A stretch of DNA of 64,000 nt from Actinoplanes palleronii (GCF_016862315.1 NZ_BOMS01000042.1:1-64000), one strand, 5' to 3'. Positions 51,486 to 63,630 are shown, numbered from the stretch's first letter. The notes: generated by a model from the sequence alone, not told the origin. Numbers and translations are program-made.

Positions 51486-51872
51486 TCAGGCCGCCGGTGC
51501 CTGCCGCTGTGCGGGCACTGCCGATTTGTGGGGACGTCCGAGGCGTGCCTCGAGCCGGACCAGGTCGACCCGTCCGTGACGGTCTGCCAGATCCTCCCAG
51601 CCGACCGCGAGCAGCCGCAGCCGCTCCGATTCGCTGAAACCTCCCCAGACCCCGTACGGCTCGCGCACCGCGAGGGCTTGCGCGGCGCACTCGGCCCTGA
51701 CCGGGCATGCTCCGCACATCGTCTTGGCCTTGGCCTCGCGGCGATTGCGGGACGAACCGCGCTCGCCGTCCGGGTGGAAGAACTGCGCACTGTCCCGGCC
51801 ACGGCACAGTCCCAGCCGCTGCCAGTCCCACAGATCGGCGATCGGCCCGGGCAGCCTGCGAACGTTCGACAT
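51486..51872 (-). CDS. whiD: WhiB-family regulator WhiD (WhiB3 orthologue)
   Basis: 128-residue iron-sulfur transcription factor. Cys23, Cys53, Cys56 and Cys62 (CX2C with flanking cysteines) bind 4Fe-4S. YGVWGGFSESER is the sigma-factor-contacting turn. The N-terminal LPGPIADLWDWQRLGLCRG..FFHPDGERG is specific to the WhiD/WhiB3 subgroup, which acts in late sporulation (Streptomyces) or redox homeostasis (mycobacteria). ATG at 51872 follows GAGGAGGG; a longer GTG frame to 51914 is rejected. It is divergent from the bldM-like gene, as in Streptomyces. Confidence 0.93.
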   Translation of the reverse strand: MSNVRRLPGPIADLWDWQRLGLCRGRDSAQFFHPDGERGSSRNRREAKAKTMCGACPVRAECAAQALAVREPYGVWGGFSESERLRLLAVGWEDLADRHGRVDLVRLEARLGRPHKSAVPAQRQAPAA

Positions 51873-52103
51873 CAACACCCTCCTCACCGCGCGGCACCGC
51901 GGATTGGTCGACACGGGGGCCCGTCACAGGCCTCACGCGGGTGTACCCCGGCAAAAGCCGGCTCACACGCAACATGTCGATGTCTCTGCGAGCCGTGTGG
52001 CAAAGAGGTGGCAAGTCATACCTTTCTTTCCTGTTTTTTCCATCTAAAGCGCGTAATGCTGCGGCCCTCGCGTGATCTCCTCTGAGAGAGAAGGAGGATC
52101 ACT

Positions 52104-52952
52104 GTGCGTACCGTCCTCGTGTGCGTCCGAACCCCGCTGGCGGCCCAGACCGTCGCGTCCACCGCGGCCCGGCTCGGCATGACCGGCGTCGTCCGGACTG
52201 CGGTCAGCGAGACCGAGGCCATGATCCGACTGGCGGAACGGCCGGCCGAAGTGGTTCTGGCCGATACCGCCGTGACCCGCCCTGACAGCGTCGGCTTCAC
52301 CCGGCGCGTACTCGCTCGTGCCCCACAGGCGCAGCTGGTGCTCTTCGGTGCTGAAGACCCCCGAGTGGCGGCGGCAGCCGTCGCCGCCGGCGCCCGCGGA
52401 GTGATCCGTGGCGTCGAACACGACCTGGTCAGCGTCGTCGCCAAGGCGCTGCTCCTACTGCTGTTGCCGGTACGCCCGCAGGGCATGCCGATCAACGGCG
52501 CGAACGCTCAGCCGGCCGGCGTCGCCGGTGGGATGCGCAACAGCAATTCTCCGGCGACTCGCGGGCAGTACCGCGACGGGATCGGCATGACGGTCGCGAA
52601 CGCGGCGTCCGTACCGGCCATGCTCGGGCCGAACGCGCCGATGGTGCCGGTGCAGCGCGGTGACGCGCCGATCGACCCGGCCACCGGACGGCCGATGGTG
52701 GCCTGGCCGGGCAACGAGGGCGCGGTGATGGCCGACGCTCCGCCGACCGGGCGGCGGCTCACGCTCACCGAGCGCGAGTTGCAGGTGCTGCGCGGGATGG
52801 CGGACGGGAAGAGCAACGCCGAGATCGGGCGCGAGCTCTTCGTCTCGGAGGACACCGTCAAGACGCACGCCCGCCGCTTGTTCCGCAAGCTGGGCGCCCG
52901 CGACCGCGCACACGCGGTGGCCGCGGGATTCCGGGCGGGCCTGGTGGCCTGA
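52104..52952 (+). CDS. bldM: BldM-like LuxR-family response regulator, atypical receiver
   Basis: 282 residues. The C-terminal LuxR helix-turn-helix (~212-282: LTERELQVLRGMADGKSNAEIGRELF, SEDTVKTHARRLFRKLGARDRAHAV) is almost the BldM sequence, and synteny (whiD on one side, guaB on the other) matches the bldM locus. The N-terminal receiver is degenerate: it opens VLVCVRTP without the acidic pair, though an Asp remains in VVLADTAV. An ~85-residue G/A/P-rich linker (~125-210) is longer than in Streptomyces BldM. GTG at 52104 follows AAGGAGG. Probably phosphorylation-independent, like BldM. Confidence 0.88.
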   Translation: MRTVLVCVRTPLAAQTVASTAARLGMTGVVRTAVSETEAMIRLAERPAEVVLADTAVTRPDSVGFTRRVLARAPQAQLVLFGAEDPRVAAAAVAAGARGVIRGVEHDLVSVVAKALLLLLLPVRPQGMPINGANAQPAGVAGGMRNSNSPATRGQYRDGIGMTVANAASVPAMLGPNAPMVPVQRGDAPIDPATGRPMVAWPGNEGAVMADAPPTGRRLTLTERELQVLRGMADGKSNAEIGRELFVSEDTVKTHARRLFRKLGARDRAHAVAAGFRAGLVA

Positions 52953-52969
52953 ACGACAGGTTCGACAGA

Positions 52970-53014
52970 ATCGGTACGGGGCAGGCGGAGAACAACCGCC
53001 TGCCCCGTACCGAT
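52970..53014. terminator. Bidirectional terminator after bldM-like gene
   Basis: Perfect 19-bp stem (52970-52988 with 52996-53014), 7-nt loop, between convergent genes. Confidence 0.9.
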
Positions 53015-53025
53015 GTCAGAGCTCT

Positions 53026-53433
53026 CTAGCTCGCGTCCTCGTCGCTGCCCTCGGTGAGGGTGTCGTGGACGCCGTCGGCGTAGCCCCGGGCGTACTCCCA
53101 GGTGACGTAGTGATCCGGGTCGGGGTCGTAGGCCGGCTCGTGGACCCGGGGCCGGCCGCTGCTCAACAGGTGGCGCAGGTTGCCCCGGAGCAGATCCCAG
53201 TCGAAGTAGTGCGGCTCGTGGCAGTCCTCGCACTCGATGACCAGACCACGGATGCCGGTCGGGCTCAGCAACGCCTGGTAGATCTCCAGATCGGAGAGGT
53301 CCTCCAGGACGTCCTGCCGCTCCTCCTCGGTCAGCGGTTCGCTCTCGGCGTCCTCGTTGAGGTCGTCGAGTTCCGCAGCCGGGTCGGCGGGGTCGCCGTT
53401 GAAGGGGTCGATCGGCTCTTCTTGCACCCCCAT
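53026..53433 (-). CDS. DUF5319 family protein
   Basis: 135 residues, strongly acidic. Core sequence ECEDCHEPHYFDWDLLRGNLRHLL contains a CX2C pair that may bind metal; the acidic ends are disordered. It is the conserved unknown between bldM and guaB in actinobacteria (DUF5319). ATG at 53433 follows GGGAGGTGA. A longer frame to 55089 is an antisense shadow of guaB. Function unknown. Confidence 0.88.
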   Translation of the reverse strand: MGVQEEPIDPFNGDPADPAAELDDLNEDAESEPLTEEERQDVLEDLSDLEIYQALLSPTGIRGLVIECEDCHEPHYFDWDLLRGNLRHLLSSGRPRVHEPAYDPDPDHYVTWEYARGYADGVHDTLTEGSDEDAS

Positions 53434-53544
53434 ACCGTACTCACCTCCCGGCCGGGTGTGCTGGCCCGCACGTTCTGTCCGCCGCCTGGGTGGCCCCTCC
53501 GGGCTGGGTAGGATGATGAACTCCGCCTCTTCTCTAGGGAATGA

Positions 53545-55035
<1,491 letters not shown>

Positions 55036-55087
55036 AGCCTCCAACCACCCCACCCGCCGCCCGAAAAAGGACTGAAGGCGCCCTGCC

Positions 55088-56209
55088 ATGCGTGACGTAG
55101 TGGAGATCGGCCTAGGTAAGACCGCTCAGCGCGGCTACCACCTGGATGACATCGCGATCGTGCCGAGCCGGCGGACCCGGGACGTGGACGACGTGTCGAC
55201 CGAGTGGAAGCTCGACGCGTACCCATTCAAGATCCCCTGCGTCGCGCACCCGTCGGACGCCACCATGAGCCCGGACTCGGCGATCGCCCTGGGCCGCCTC
55301 GGCGGCCTGGGCGTGCTCAACGCCGAGGGCCTCTGGACGCGCTACGAGGACCCCAGCAAGATCCTCGAGGAGCTCGCCTCGCTGGACGAGGAGGCGGACG
55401 CCACCAAGCGGCTGCAGGAGGTCTACTCCGAGCCGATCAAGCCGGAGCTGATCGCCGAGCGGGTCCGGCAGATCCGTGAGGGCGGTGTCACCGTCGCGGT
55501 CCGGGTGTCGCCGCAGCACACCCTGGCGCTCGCACCGGTGATCCTCGACGCCGGCGTGGACCTGCTGGTCATCCAGGGCACCCTGGTCTCGGCCGAGCAC
55601 GTCTCGACCACCGACGAGCCGCTGAACCTCAAGGAGTTCATCGCCGACCTCGACCTCCCGGTCATCGTCGGCGGCTGCACCGACTACAAGACCGCCCTGC
55701 ACCTGATGCGCACCGGTGCGGCCGGCGTGATCGTCGGGGTGGGCGCGGACGAGTGGGCGACCACCGACACCGTGCTCGGGATCCGGGTGCCGATGGCGAC
55801 CGCGATCGCCGACGCCGCGGCCGCCCGCCGCGACTACCTGGACGAGACCGGTGGCCGCTACGTGCACCTGATCGCCGACGGCGGCATCGCCACCTCCGGC
55901 GACATCGCCAAGGCGATCGGCTGCGGCGCCGACGCGGTGATGCTGGGCGAGCCGCTCTCGCTGGCCGAGGGCGCGCCGGCCGGTGGCGCCTGGTGGCACT
56001 CGGCGGCCAGCCACCCGGCTCTGCCGCGGGGCGGGTTCTGCATCGCCGGCGAGCCGGACGGCAGCCTCGAGCAGCTGCTCTACGGCCCGGCGAACAGCCC
56101 GAACGGCCAGCTCAACCTGTTCGGCGGCCTGCGCCGCGCGATGGCCAAGTGCGGCTACCGCGACGTCAAGGAGTTCCAGAAGGTAGCGCTGGTCCTCGAC
56201 CAGAGCTGA
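55088..56209 (+). CDS. guaB3: GuaB3 family IMP dehydrogenase-related protein
   Basis: 373 residues. IMPDH-related barrel without CBS domains, GuaB3 subgroup. VEIGLGKTAQRGYHLDDIAIVPSRRTRD is the subgroup's hallmark N-terminus, and GGCTDYKTALHLMRTGAAGVIVG replaces the IMPDH cysteine loop. Members of this subgroup have been reported to act as GMP reductase rather than IMP dehydrogenase, so this gene may work opposite to guaB. It follows guaB in the conserved order. Ends at a palindromic repeat pair. Confidence 0.92.
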   Translation: MRDVVEIGLGKTAQRGYHLDDIAIVPSRRTRDVDDVSTEWKLDAYPFKIPCVAHPSDATMSPDSAIALGRLGGLGVLNAEGLWTRYEDPSKILEELASLDEEADATKRLQEVYSEPIKPELIAERVRQIREGGVTVAVRVSPQHTLALAPVILDAGVDLLVIQGTLVSAEHVSTTDEPLNLKEFIADLDLPVIVGGCTDYKTALHLMRTGAAGVIVGVGADEWATTDTVLGIRVPMATAIADAAAARRDYLDETGGRYVHLIADGGIATSGDIAKAIGCGADAVMLGEPLSLAEGAPAGGAWWHSAASHPALPRGGFCIAGEPDGSLEQLLYGPANSPNGQLNLFGGLRRAMAKCGYRDVKEFQKVALVLDQS

Positions 56210-56215
56210 CCGCGA

Positions 56216-56321
56216 GTGTGTGAAGTTTGGGTGCGCTCCGCGCCCAAACTCCCCACACCTCAGGCCGAGAGCCCGCAATGTGTGAAGTTTGGGTGCGCTC
56301 CGCGCCCAAACTTCACACATT
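56216..56321. repeat. Two palindromic repeats, same family as the 17.2-kb array
   Basis: Copy A is 56216-56258 (17 of 20 positions pair). Copy B is 56277-56321, arms of 21 bp with one mismatch around CTC. Both contain GAAGTTTGGGTGCG-CTC-CGCGCCCAAACT. Their period is 62 bp, against 61 bp in the array at 17185-17580, which shares the GTTTGGGTGCG core. They sit between convergent guaB3 and the M1 peptidase gene and could terminate both. Confidence 0.9.
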
Positions 56322-56323
56322 GG

Positions 56324-57751
<1,428 letters not shown>

Positions 57752-57757
57752 AAGGCG

Positions 57758-57763
57758 AGGTTA
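57758..57763 (-). promoter_or_regulatory. Candidate -10 box of the M1 peptidase gene
   Basis: TAACCT on the minus strand, 6 nt before ATG 57751; no clear -35. Confidence 0.4.
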
Positions 57764-57778
57764 AGACCGGCCGCCCGA

Positions 57779-58885
57779 TCAGCCCTTGTTGACCAGCTTC
57801 GGGTGCGCCTTCAGGTATGCCGGGATCTTGCCCTTGGCCACCGCGCTGAGGAAGCCGCGAGCCTCGGTGTTCAGCTGTTCGCCCAGGTAGCCGCCGCCGC
57901 TGCCGACTCCGCTGCCGTCCAGGTGGACCATGGTGACCTTCGCCGGTGCGAGGTCACGCAAGGCGTACGCGTACTCGACCGGGCGACGCCCGCCCACCGT
58001 GACGAGGGTCTTGCCGAGCGCGGTGATCACCGCTTCCAGCTTCGTCGCGTCGGTCAGCTGCTCGCTCAGCGCCTTGGTGAGGATCGCCTTGACCAGCTGC
58101 CGCTGATGGCGGGTCCGGTCGTAGTCGCCGTTCGGCAGGCCGTACCGCTGGCGGGCGTAGTCGATCGCCTGCCAGCCGGTCAGGTGCCGCTTGCCGGGCA
58201 GGTAGACCGCCTGCGGGCCGACGTAGTCGTGACCGACCAGCTTGCGGGCCTTGCCGTCCGGGGTGCGGTGCCGGGACTTGACCTTCTGATCCACGGTGAG
58301 GTCGATGCCACCGAGCTTGTCGACGAGCTTGTCCAGACCGCCGAAGTTGAGGATCGCCCCGGCCTGGATGGTCTTGATGCCGGTGTAGTTGCCGATGGTC
58401 TTGGCCAGCAGCTCGTACCCGTTCTGGATGTTCTTGGTCTTCTTGCCGGGCAACCGGGAGCCGTATGCCATCGCCTCGGTGATCTTGTGGCGCCCGCCGG
58501 CGAAGCCGGACTTCTTGAACGCCGGGATGACCACCCGCAGGTCCCGGGGGAGCGAGTAGAGGTACGCGGACTTCAGGCCGGTGTCGACGTGCAACAGCAT
58601 GATCGTGTCGGAGTGCGACTCCCAGTCCGAAATGGTGATCCGGGTGTCCACGCCGACCAGCAGCAGGTCCAGCGGGCCGGTGATGTCGGCGCCGGGGGAG
58701 GGTGCCGGTGACGCCGACGGGCTCGGTGTCGACTCCAGCACCGGCGCGGAGGCCGGCGCCGAACCCACCGGAGCGGCGTCGGTGCTGTCCGAGCCCCGGT
58801 TGACGGCGATCGCCACACCGATGCCGGCGAGCAGGGCCACCACTGCCCCGATCACCACGGCCCACGTGATCTTGCTGTTCCGCAT
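57779..58885 (-). CDS. LytR-CpsA-Psr family protein
   Basis: 368 residues. One N-terminal TM segment (VVIGAVVALLAGIGVAIAV), a Ser/Pro-rich spacer, then the LCP catalytic domain: LLLVGVDTR, SDTIMLLHVD, LYSLPRDLRVVIP, DYARQRYGLPNGDYDRTRHQRQLVKAI. LCP enzymes attach teichoic acids, arabinogalactan or capsular glycans to peptidoglycan. ATG at 58885 sits 6 nt after a good promoter. The M1 peptidase gene follows 27 bp downstream in the same direction. Confidence 0.93.
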   Translation of the reverse strand: MRNSKITWAVVIGAVVALLAGIGVAIAVNRGSDSTDAAPVGSAPASAPVLESTPSPSASPAPSPGADITGPLDLLLVGVDTRITISDWESHSDTIMLLHVDTGLKSAYLYSLPRDLRVVIPAFKKSGFAGGRHKITEAMAYGSRLPGKKTKNIQNGYELLAKTIGNYTGIKTIQAGAILNFGGLDKLVDKLGGIDLTVDQKVKSRHRTPDGKARKLVGHDYVGPQAVYLPGKRHLTGWQAIDYARQRYGLPNGDYDRTRHQRQLVKAILTKALSEQLTDATKLEAVITALGKTLVTVGGRRPVEYAYALRDLAPAKVTMVHLDGSGVGSGGGYLGEQLNTEARGFLSAVAKGKIPAYLKAHPKLVNKG

Positions 58886-58891
58886 AGCGGC

Positions 58892-58920
58892 ACCCTAAGT
58901 CACTGCCGTGACGTGCTCAA
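58892..58920 (-). promoter_or_regulatory. Leaderless promoter of the LCP gene
   Basis: On the minus strand TTGAGC (58920-58915), 17-nt spacer, TAGGGT (58897-58892), 6 nt, ATG. Confidence 0.7.
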
Positions 58921-59030
58921 TCCCCATTCATCCCGTTCTCTGGAAGGGGTCTTGCGAAATTTATGATCACCAGTACTCTGGCCGGGCGATTCGCCGGTTC
59001 GCGGCGATCGCCACGGGGAGGCACTCGCAT

Positions 59031-60866
59031 ATGAACCCTCAAGCCCGGCGGTGGACCGTCGGACTTCTTTCCGCAACTCTGATCACCGGGGCGGGCGCCA
59101 TCGCCGGTCCGGCCAGCGCTGCGGAAGTCGCGCCGGTACCGCTGGTGATCGGCCTCAAGCCCGGCCACGACGCCTCCGCCAAGCTGGCCACCCTGGCCCG
59201 GCTCGGTCTGCAGGGCGCCGAGGCGCAGGGACAGGCCCGCAAGGGACTGCTCGCCGAGATCGGCGCCAAAGCAATCAGTGTTCCGGCCAACCGGGTCGAC
59301 CTCGCGCTGGCCCTGCTGCGGCAGGACCCGGCGGTCGCCTACGCCTCGGTCGACCATGTGGCCAAGGTCGTCGACGTCACGCCGAACGACACGGTGTACG
59401 CCAAGGGTCAGCCCGAGCTGCCGCAGCTGAACGTGCCGGCCGCCTGGGACACCACCACCGGTACGGATTCCGTCGTCGTCGCGGTCGTCGACAGCGGAGT
59501 GACCCCGGTCGGCGACCTGGCCGACCAGCTCGTGCCCGGCACGGACTTCGTCGCCGGCGACAACGACCCGCGCGACGGTGGCGACTTCCCGCACGGGACG
59601 GTCGTCGCGTCGCTGATCGCGGCCAAGGGCAACAACGGCACCGGCATGGCCGGTGTCTGCTGGGAGTGCAAGATCATGCCGGTCCGGGTGATGGACCACA
59701 CGGGCTCCGGTCCGTTCTCGACCATCGCCCAGGGCATCGTCTACGCGGCCCAGAACAACGCCGACATCATCAACCTGTCGCTGGGTTCGCCCTACAACGA
59801 CCCGGTGGTCGCGAACGCGGTGGCCTACGCCAACGCGCGCGGCGTGCTGGTGGTGGCCGCGGCCGGCAACGACAACAAGACCAGCAAGTTCTATCCGGCG
59901 GCGTACCCGGACGTGCTGTCGGTCGGCGGCACGAACACCTACAACACCCCCGACGTCCAGAAGAAGTCCAGCTTCTCCAACTACGGGACGAACTGGGTCG
60001 ACGTGGCGGCGCCGGGCATCACGGCCGGCATGACCAAGACCGGCAAGTACTGCCACGGCGACGACACCACCCCGGACGACACGTCGTGCGGGGAGATCAT
60101 CAACGGCACGCGGTACTACTACGTGCAGGGCACGTCGTTCGCGTCGCCGCTGGTGGCCGGTATCGCCGGGCTGGTCAAGTCGGCGCACCCGACCTACACC
60201 GGCTGGGCCTTGCAGAGCGCCATCACCCGCTCGACCAAGACCGGAACGGCCCGCAACTGGACCCGGTACGGCCTGGTGGACGCAGCCAAGGCGCTCACCA
60301 TGGACACCGACGCCCGGGTGCCGACCATCGGGTACATCTCGCCGGGACAGAACGCCAAGGTGCACGGCAACGTCGCGATCAAGCCGGTCGGCGCGACCGA
60401 CAGCTGGTCCGGTGTGATGAAGGCGGAGCTGTACGTCAACGGCAAGTGGGCCGACTGGGCCTACAAGGCGCCGTTCGCGCCCACGCTGAAGACCGGGACC
60501 CGCAACGGCCCGATCAAGGTCAAGCTGAAGGTCACCGACAAGGCCGGCAACGCGGCCTGGACCGGTGAGCGCACGGTGATCGCGGACAACATCAAGCCCA
60601 AGGTCGCGCTCACCAGCGCCAAGAAGAACAAGGCGAAGGTGTCCGGCACCGTCACGATCAAGGCGAAGGCCAGTGACGTGTCCGGGATCAGCAAGGTGCA
60701 GCTGCTGGTCAACGGCAAGGTGGTGGCGACCGACACCACCGCCGGTTACTCGCTGAGCTTCAAGGTCAAGAACCAGGCCAAGAAGATGAACGTGCGCCTC
60801 CGGGCGTACGACAAGGCGGGCAACTACCTCACCACCGCGGTCCTGCGCACGTACTACCGCGCCTGA
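59031..60866 (+). CDS. Secreted subtilisin-like serine protease with C-terminal Ig-like domains
   Basis: 611 residues. Signal peptide ~1-31 (cleavage near ASA-AEV), an I9-like propeptide to ~115 (RVDLALALLRQDPAVAYASVDHVAKV), and an S8 domain with Asp154 (VVDSGV), His188 (FPHGTVVAS), oxyanion Asn280 and Ser369 (GTSFASP). Two beta-sandwich Ig-like domains follow (~430-525, ~525-611) with KLKVTDKAGNAAWTGE and RLRAYDKAGNYLTT. ATG at 59031 follows GGGGAGG; the longer frame from 58908 lacks a signal. Divergent from the LCP gene. Confidence 0.92.
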   Translation: MNPQARRWTVGLLSATLITGAGAIAGPASAAEVAPVPLVIGLKPGHDASAKLATLARLGLQGAEAQGQARKGLLAEIGAKAISVPANRVDLALALLRQDPAVAYASVDHVAKVVDVTPNDTVYAKGQPELPQLNVPAAWDTTTGTDSVVVAVVDSGVTPVGDLADQLVPGTDFVAGDNDPRDGGDFPHGTVVASLIAAKGNNGTGMAGVCWECKIMPVRVMDHTGSGPFSTIAQGIVYAAQNNADIINLSLGSPYNDPVVANAVAYANARGVLVVAAAGNDNKTSKFYPAAYPDVLSVGGTNTYNTPDVQKKSSFSNYGTNWVDVAAPGITAGMTKTGKYCHGDDTTPDDTSCGEIINGTRYYYVQGTSFASPLVAGIAGLVKSAHPTYTGWALQSAITRSTKTGTARNWTRYGLVDAAKALTMDTDARVPTIGYISPGQNAKVHGNVAIKPVGATDSWSGVMKAELYVNGKWADWAYKAPFAPTLKTGTRNGPIKVKLKVTDKAGNAAWTGERTVIADNIKPKVALTSAKKNKAKVSGTVTIKAKASDVSGISKVQLLVNGKVVATDTTAGYSLSFKVKNQAKKMNVRLRAYDKAGNYLTTAVLRTYYRA

Positions 60867-60880
60867 CGCATCGCACCAAC

Positions 60881-60910
60881 GAGGGGCCGGTCGGTGACGA
60901 CCGGCCCCTC
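60881..60910 (+). terminator. Terminator after subtilisin-like gene
   Basis: GAGGGGCCGGTCG (60881-60893), loop GTGA, perfect complement 60898-60910. Confidence 0.88.
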
Positions 60911-60937
60911 GTCGTCTTCCGGCCGGGCCGCCGTCGG

Positions 60938-60943
60938 TAAACT
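60938..60943 (+). promoter_or_regulatory. Candidate -10 box of guaA
   Basis: TAAACT ending 6 nt before GTG 60950; no ribosome binding site present. Confidence 0.45.
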
Positions 60944-60949
60944 CGCCGG

Positions 60950-62497
60950 GTGAGTACCCCGCGTCCCGTTCTCGTCGTCGACTTCGGCGCCCAGTACGCC
61001 CAGTTGATCGCCCGCCGGGTCCGTGAGGCCCGCGTCTATTCGGAGATCGTCCCGCACTCGATGCCGGTGGCCGAGATGCTGGCGAAGAACCCCGCCGCGA
61101 TCATCCTGTCCGGCGGCCCCTCCAGCGTCTACGAGCCGGGCGCGCCCTCGCTCGACCCGGGCCTGTTCGATCATGACGTCCCGGTCTTCGGCATCTGTTA
61201 CGGCTTCCAGGCGATGGCACAGGCCCTCGGCGGCACGGTCGCGCAGACCGGCTCCCGGGAGTACGGCCGGACCCTGCTCGCCGCGCAGGGCGGCACCCTG
61301 CTCCGCGACCTGCCGGCCGACCTGCCGGTCTGGATGAGCCACGGCGACAGCGTCGCGGTCGCCCCCGCCGGCTTCGCGGTCACCGCGTCCACCCCGGGCG
61401 CGCCGGTCGCGGCGTTCGAGGACCTCACCGCCAAGCGCGCCGGCGTGCAGTTCCACCCCGAGGTGGCGCACACCGAGCAGGGCCAGGAAATGCTCAAGCG
61501 CTTCCTGTACGACATCGCCGGCATCGAGCCCACCTGGACGCCGAGCAACATCATCGACGAGCAGGTCGCGCTGATCCGCGAGCAGGTCGGCGACAAGCAG
61601 GTCATCTGCGGCCTCTCCGGCGGTGTCGACTCGGCGGTCGCCGCGGCGCTCGTCCAGAAGGCCATCGGTGACCAGCTCACCTGTGTCTTCGTCGACCACG
61701 GCCTGCTGCGCGCCGGCGAGGCCGAGCAGGTCGAGAAGGACTACGTGGCGTCCACCGGGGTCCGGCTGGTCGTCGTCAACGCGGAGGAGCAGTTCCTCGG
61801 CCACCTGGCGGGTGTCATCGACCCCGAGCAGAAGCGCAAGATCATCGGCCGGGAGTTCATCCGGTCGTTCGAGGCCGCGGCCCGCGACCTGGACGCCGAG
61901 CGGCACATCGAGTTCCTCGTGCAGGGCACGCTCTACCCCGACGTGGTGGAGTCCGGCGGCGGCACCGGCACCGCGAACATCAAGTCGCACCACAACGTCG
62001 GTGGCCTCCCCGACGACCTGCAGTTCGCGCTGATCGAGCCGCTGCGCACGCTCTTCAAGGACGAGGTGCGCGCGATCGGCTCGGAGCTCGGCCTGCCCGA
62101 CGAGATCGTGCAGCGGCACCCGTTCCCGGGTCCCGGCCTGGCCATCCGGATCATCGGCGCGGTCGACCGGGAGCGGCTGGACCTGCTGCGCCAGGCCGAC
62201 CTGATCGCCCGCGAGGAGCTCACCGCGGCCGGTCTGGACCGGGACGTCTGGCAGTTCCCGGTGGTGCTGCTGGCCGACGTGCGCAGTGTCGGCGTGCAGG
62301 GCGACGGCCGGACCTACGGGCACCCGGTGGTGCTGCGTCCGGTCTCCTCGGAGGACGCGATGACCGCCGATTGGTCCCGCCTGCCGTACGACGTGATCGC
62401 CAAGATCTCGAACCGGATCACCAACGAGGTCCGGGAGGTCAACCGGGTCGTGCTGGACGTCACGAGCAAGCCCCCGGGCACCATCGAGTGGGAGTGA
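60950..62497 (+). CDS. guaA: GMP synthase (glutamine-hydrolysing) GuaA
   Basis: Converts XMP to GMP. 515 residues. Class I glutamine amidotransferase at ~1-190 (Cys in [10 protein letters not shown], His/Glu in [10 protein letters not shown]). ATP-pyrophosphatase domain with P-loop [12 protein letters not shown], then the GMPS dimerisation domain ending [22 protein letters not shown] is diagnostic. GTG at 60950 probably starts a leaderless message. It completes the guanine pathway with guaB 6 kb upstream. Confidence 0.97.
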   Translation: MSTPRPVLVVDFGAQYAQLIARRVREARVYSEIVPHSMPVAEMLAKNPAAIILSGGPSSVYEPGAPSLDPGLFDHDVPVFGICYGFQAMAQALGGTVAQTGSREYGRTLLAAQGGTLLRDLPADLPVWMSHGDSVAVAPAGFAVTASTPGAPVAAFEDLTAKRAGVQFHPEVAHTEQGQEMLKRFLYDIAGIEPTWTPSNIIDEQVALIREQVGDKQVICGLSGGVDSAVAAALVQKAIGDQLTCVFVDHGLLRAGEAEQVEKDYVASTGVRLVVVNAEEQFLGHLAGVIDPEQKRKIIGREFIRSFEAAARDLDAERHIEFLVQGTLYPDVVESGGGTGTANIKSHHNVGGLPDDLQFALIEPLRTLFKDEVRAIGSELGLPDEIVQRHPFPGPGLAIRIIGAVDRERLDLLRQADLIAREELTAAGLDRDVWQFPVVLLADVRSVGVQGDGRTYGHPVVLRPVSSEDAMTADWSRLPYDVIAKISNRITNEVREVNRVVLDVTSKPPGTIEWE

Positions 62498-62516
62498 CGG
62501 TCAGTAGTGGATCTAT

Positions 62517-62546
62517 AGCTCAGGGCGGGTAAAAACGCCCTGAGCT
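62517..62546 (+). terminator. Terminator after guaA
   Basis: AGCTCAGGGCG (62517-62527), 8-nt A-rich loop, CGCCCTGAGCT (62536-62546). No long T-tract. Confidence 0.82.
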
Positions 62547-62628
62547 GCGGTTACACAGCGCTATCCAACTGTCAGGAACCCGACAGACGCCCCGGATAGG
62601 TAACATAATCCGGGCAGAATGCCGCTTC

Positions 62629-63576
62629 GTGACCCCCGCACTGGAACCGCTCCGCAGGATCGCCGCCTACGCCGTCGCGACTGACGACGAAGGCCGGGTC
62701 CTCCTGGTCCGGGCCTCGGCCAAATCCGGTACGCCCGGGATCTGGTCGTTGCCCGGCGGCGCCGTCGACCACGGCGAAGACCCCAACCACACCGTCGTCC
62801 GCGAGACCGCGGCGGAGACCGGGCTCTCCGTCGCCGTCACCGGGTTGCGTGACGTCCTGGCCGACATGCGCTCGCTGCCGCACCGCGGCGTCACCATCCA
62901 CACCGACCGGCTGATCTACACCGTGTCGGTCCGCGGCGGCAACCTGATCGACCGGGTCGGCCACCCCACCGACCTGGCGCGCTGGACCACCCTGGAAGAG
63001 GCCGAGGGGCTGAAGCTGCGGCCGTTCGCCGCCGCCGCGCTCGGGCTCAGCGCCGCCTCCGCCGACCTGCGCCCCGACGTGCCGCCGACCTTCCCGTCGT
63101 TCTACGCGTACGAGGGGCCGGACGGGCTGCACCGGGCGCAGCGCTTCGCGGCGTACGCGATCGCCACTGACCCGTACGAAAACCTTCTTTTGACGCGAAT
63201 CGCCCCGGGCTATCCCGGCGCCGGTTGCTGGCACCTGCCCGGCGGCGGCACCGACTACGGCGAGCAGCCCGGCACCGCGCTGCTCCGCGAACTCGTCGAG
63301 GAGACCGGGCAGGCCGGCCGGCTGATCGAGCTGCTCGGGGTGGCCAGCCACCGCGACGCGGCCTCGCTCGGCCCGGAGGGCTACCCGATCGACTGGCACG
63401 GCGTCCGGGCGTTCTACCGGGTGGTGGTGGACCAGCCGACCGAGGTGACCATCCACGACGTCGGCGGCTCCACCTCGGATGCCCGCTGGATGCCGCTCAA
63501 GGAGGTCGCCGAACTGGCCTCCGACCAGCTCACCGACGTCACCGCGGACGCCCTGCGCGCGGCGCGGCTAATCTAG
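62629..63576 (+). CDS. Tandem Nudix hydrolase
   Basis: 315 residues with two Nudix domains. Domain 1 (~8-135) has the box GAVDHGEDPNHTVVRETAAETG, in which the first Glu of the REXXEEXG helix is Ala. Domain 2 (~165-310) has GGTDYGEQPGTALLRELVEETG with a complete box. So domain 1 may be weakened or structural and domain 2 catalytic. The substrate cannot be told from sequence. GTG at 62629 has no ribosome binding site; a CAGAAT 8 nt before it is a weak -10. Another Nudix gene follows. Confidence 0.9.
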   Translation: MTPALEPLRRIAAYAVATDDEGRVLLVRASAKSGTPGIWSLPGGAVDHGEDPNHTVVRETAAETGLSVAVTGLRDVLADMRSLPHRGVTIHTDRLIYTVSVRGGNLIDRVGHPTDLARWTTLEEAEGLKLRPFAAAALGLSAASADLRPDVPPTFPSFYAYEGPDGLHRAQRFAAYAIATDPYENLLLTRIAPGYPGAGCWHLPGGGTDYGEQPGTALLRELVEETGQAGRLIELLGVASHRDAASLGPEGYPIDWHGVRAFYRVVVDQPTEVTIHDVGGSTSDARWMPLKEVAELASDQLTDVTADALRAARLI

Positions 63577-63584
63577 GTCAGGTC

Positions 63585-63613
63585 TCGCGGGTCGCGCGGG
63601 ACGCGACCCGCGA
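63585..63613 (+). terminator. Hairpin between the two Nudix genes
   Basis: TCGCGGGTCGCG (63585-63596), loop CGGGA, perfect complement 63602-63613. Terminator or attenuator; no T-tract. Confidence 0.65.
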
Positions 63614-63630
63614 GGACAGGACGTCGGCCC

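Noticed and set aside
52030..52103. Sigma-WhiG-like site (TAAA-N15-GCC) before the bldM-like gene
   Set aside because: Only TAAA and GCC fit; the rest of the -10 (CTCGC) departs from GATAA, so it is not distinguishable from chance.
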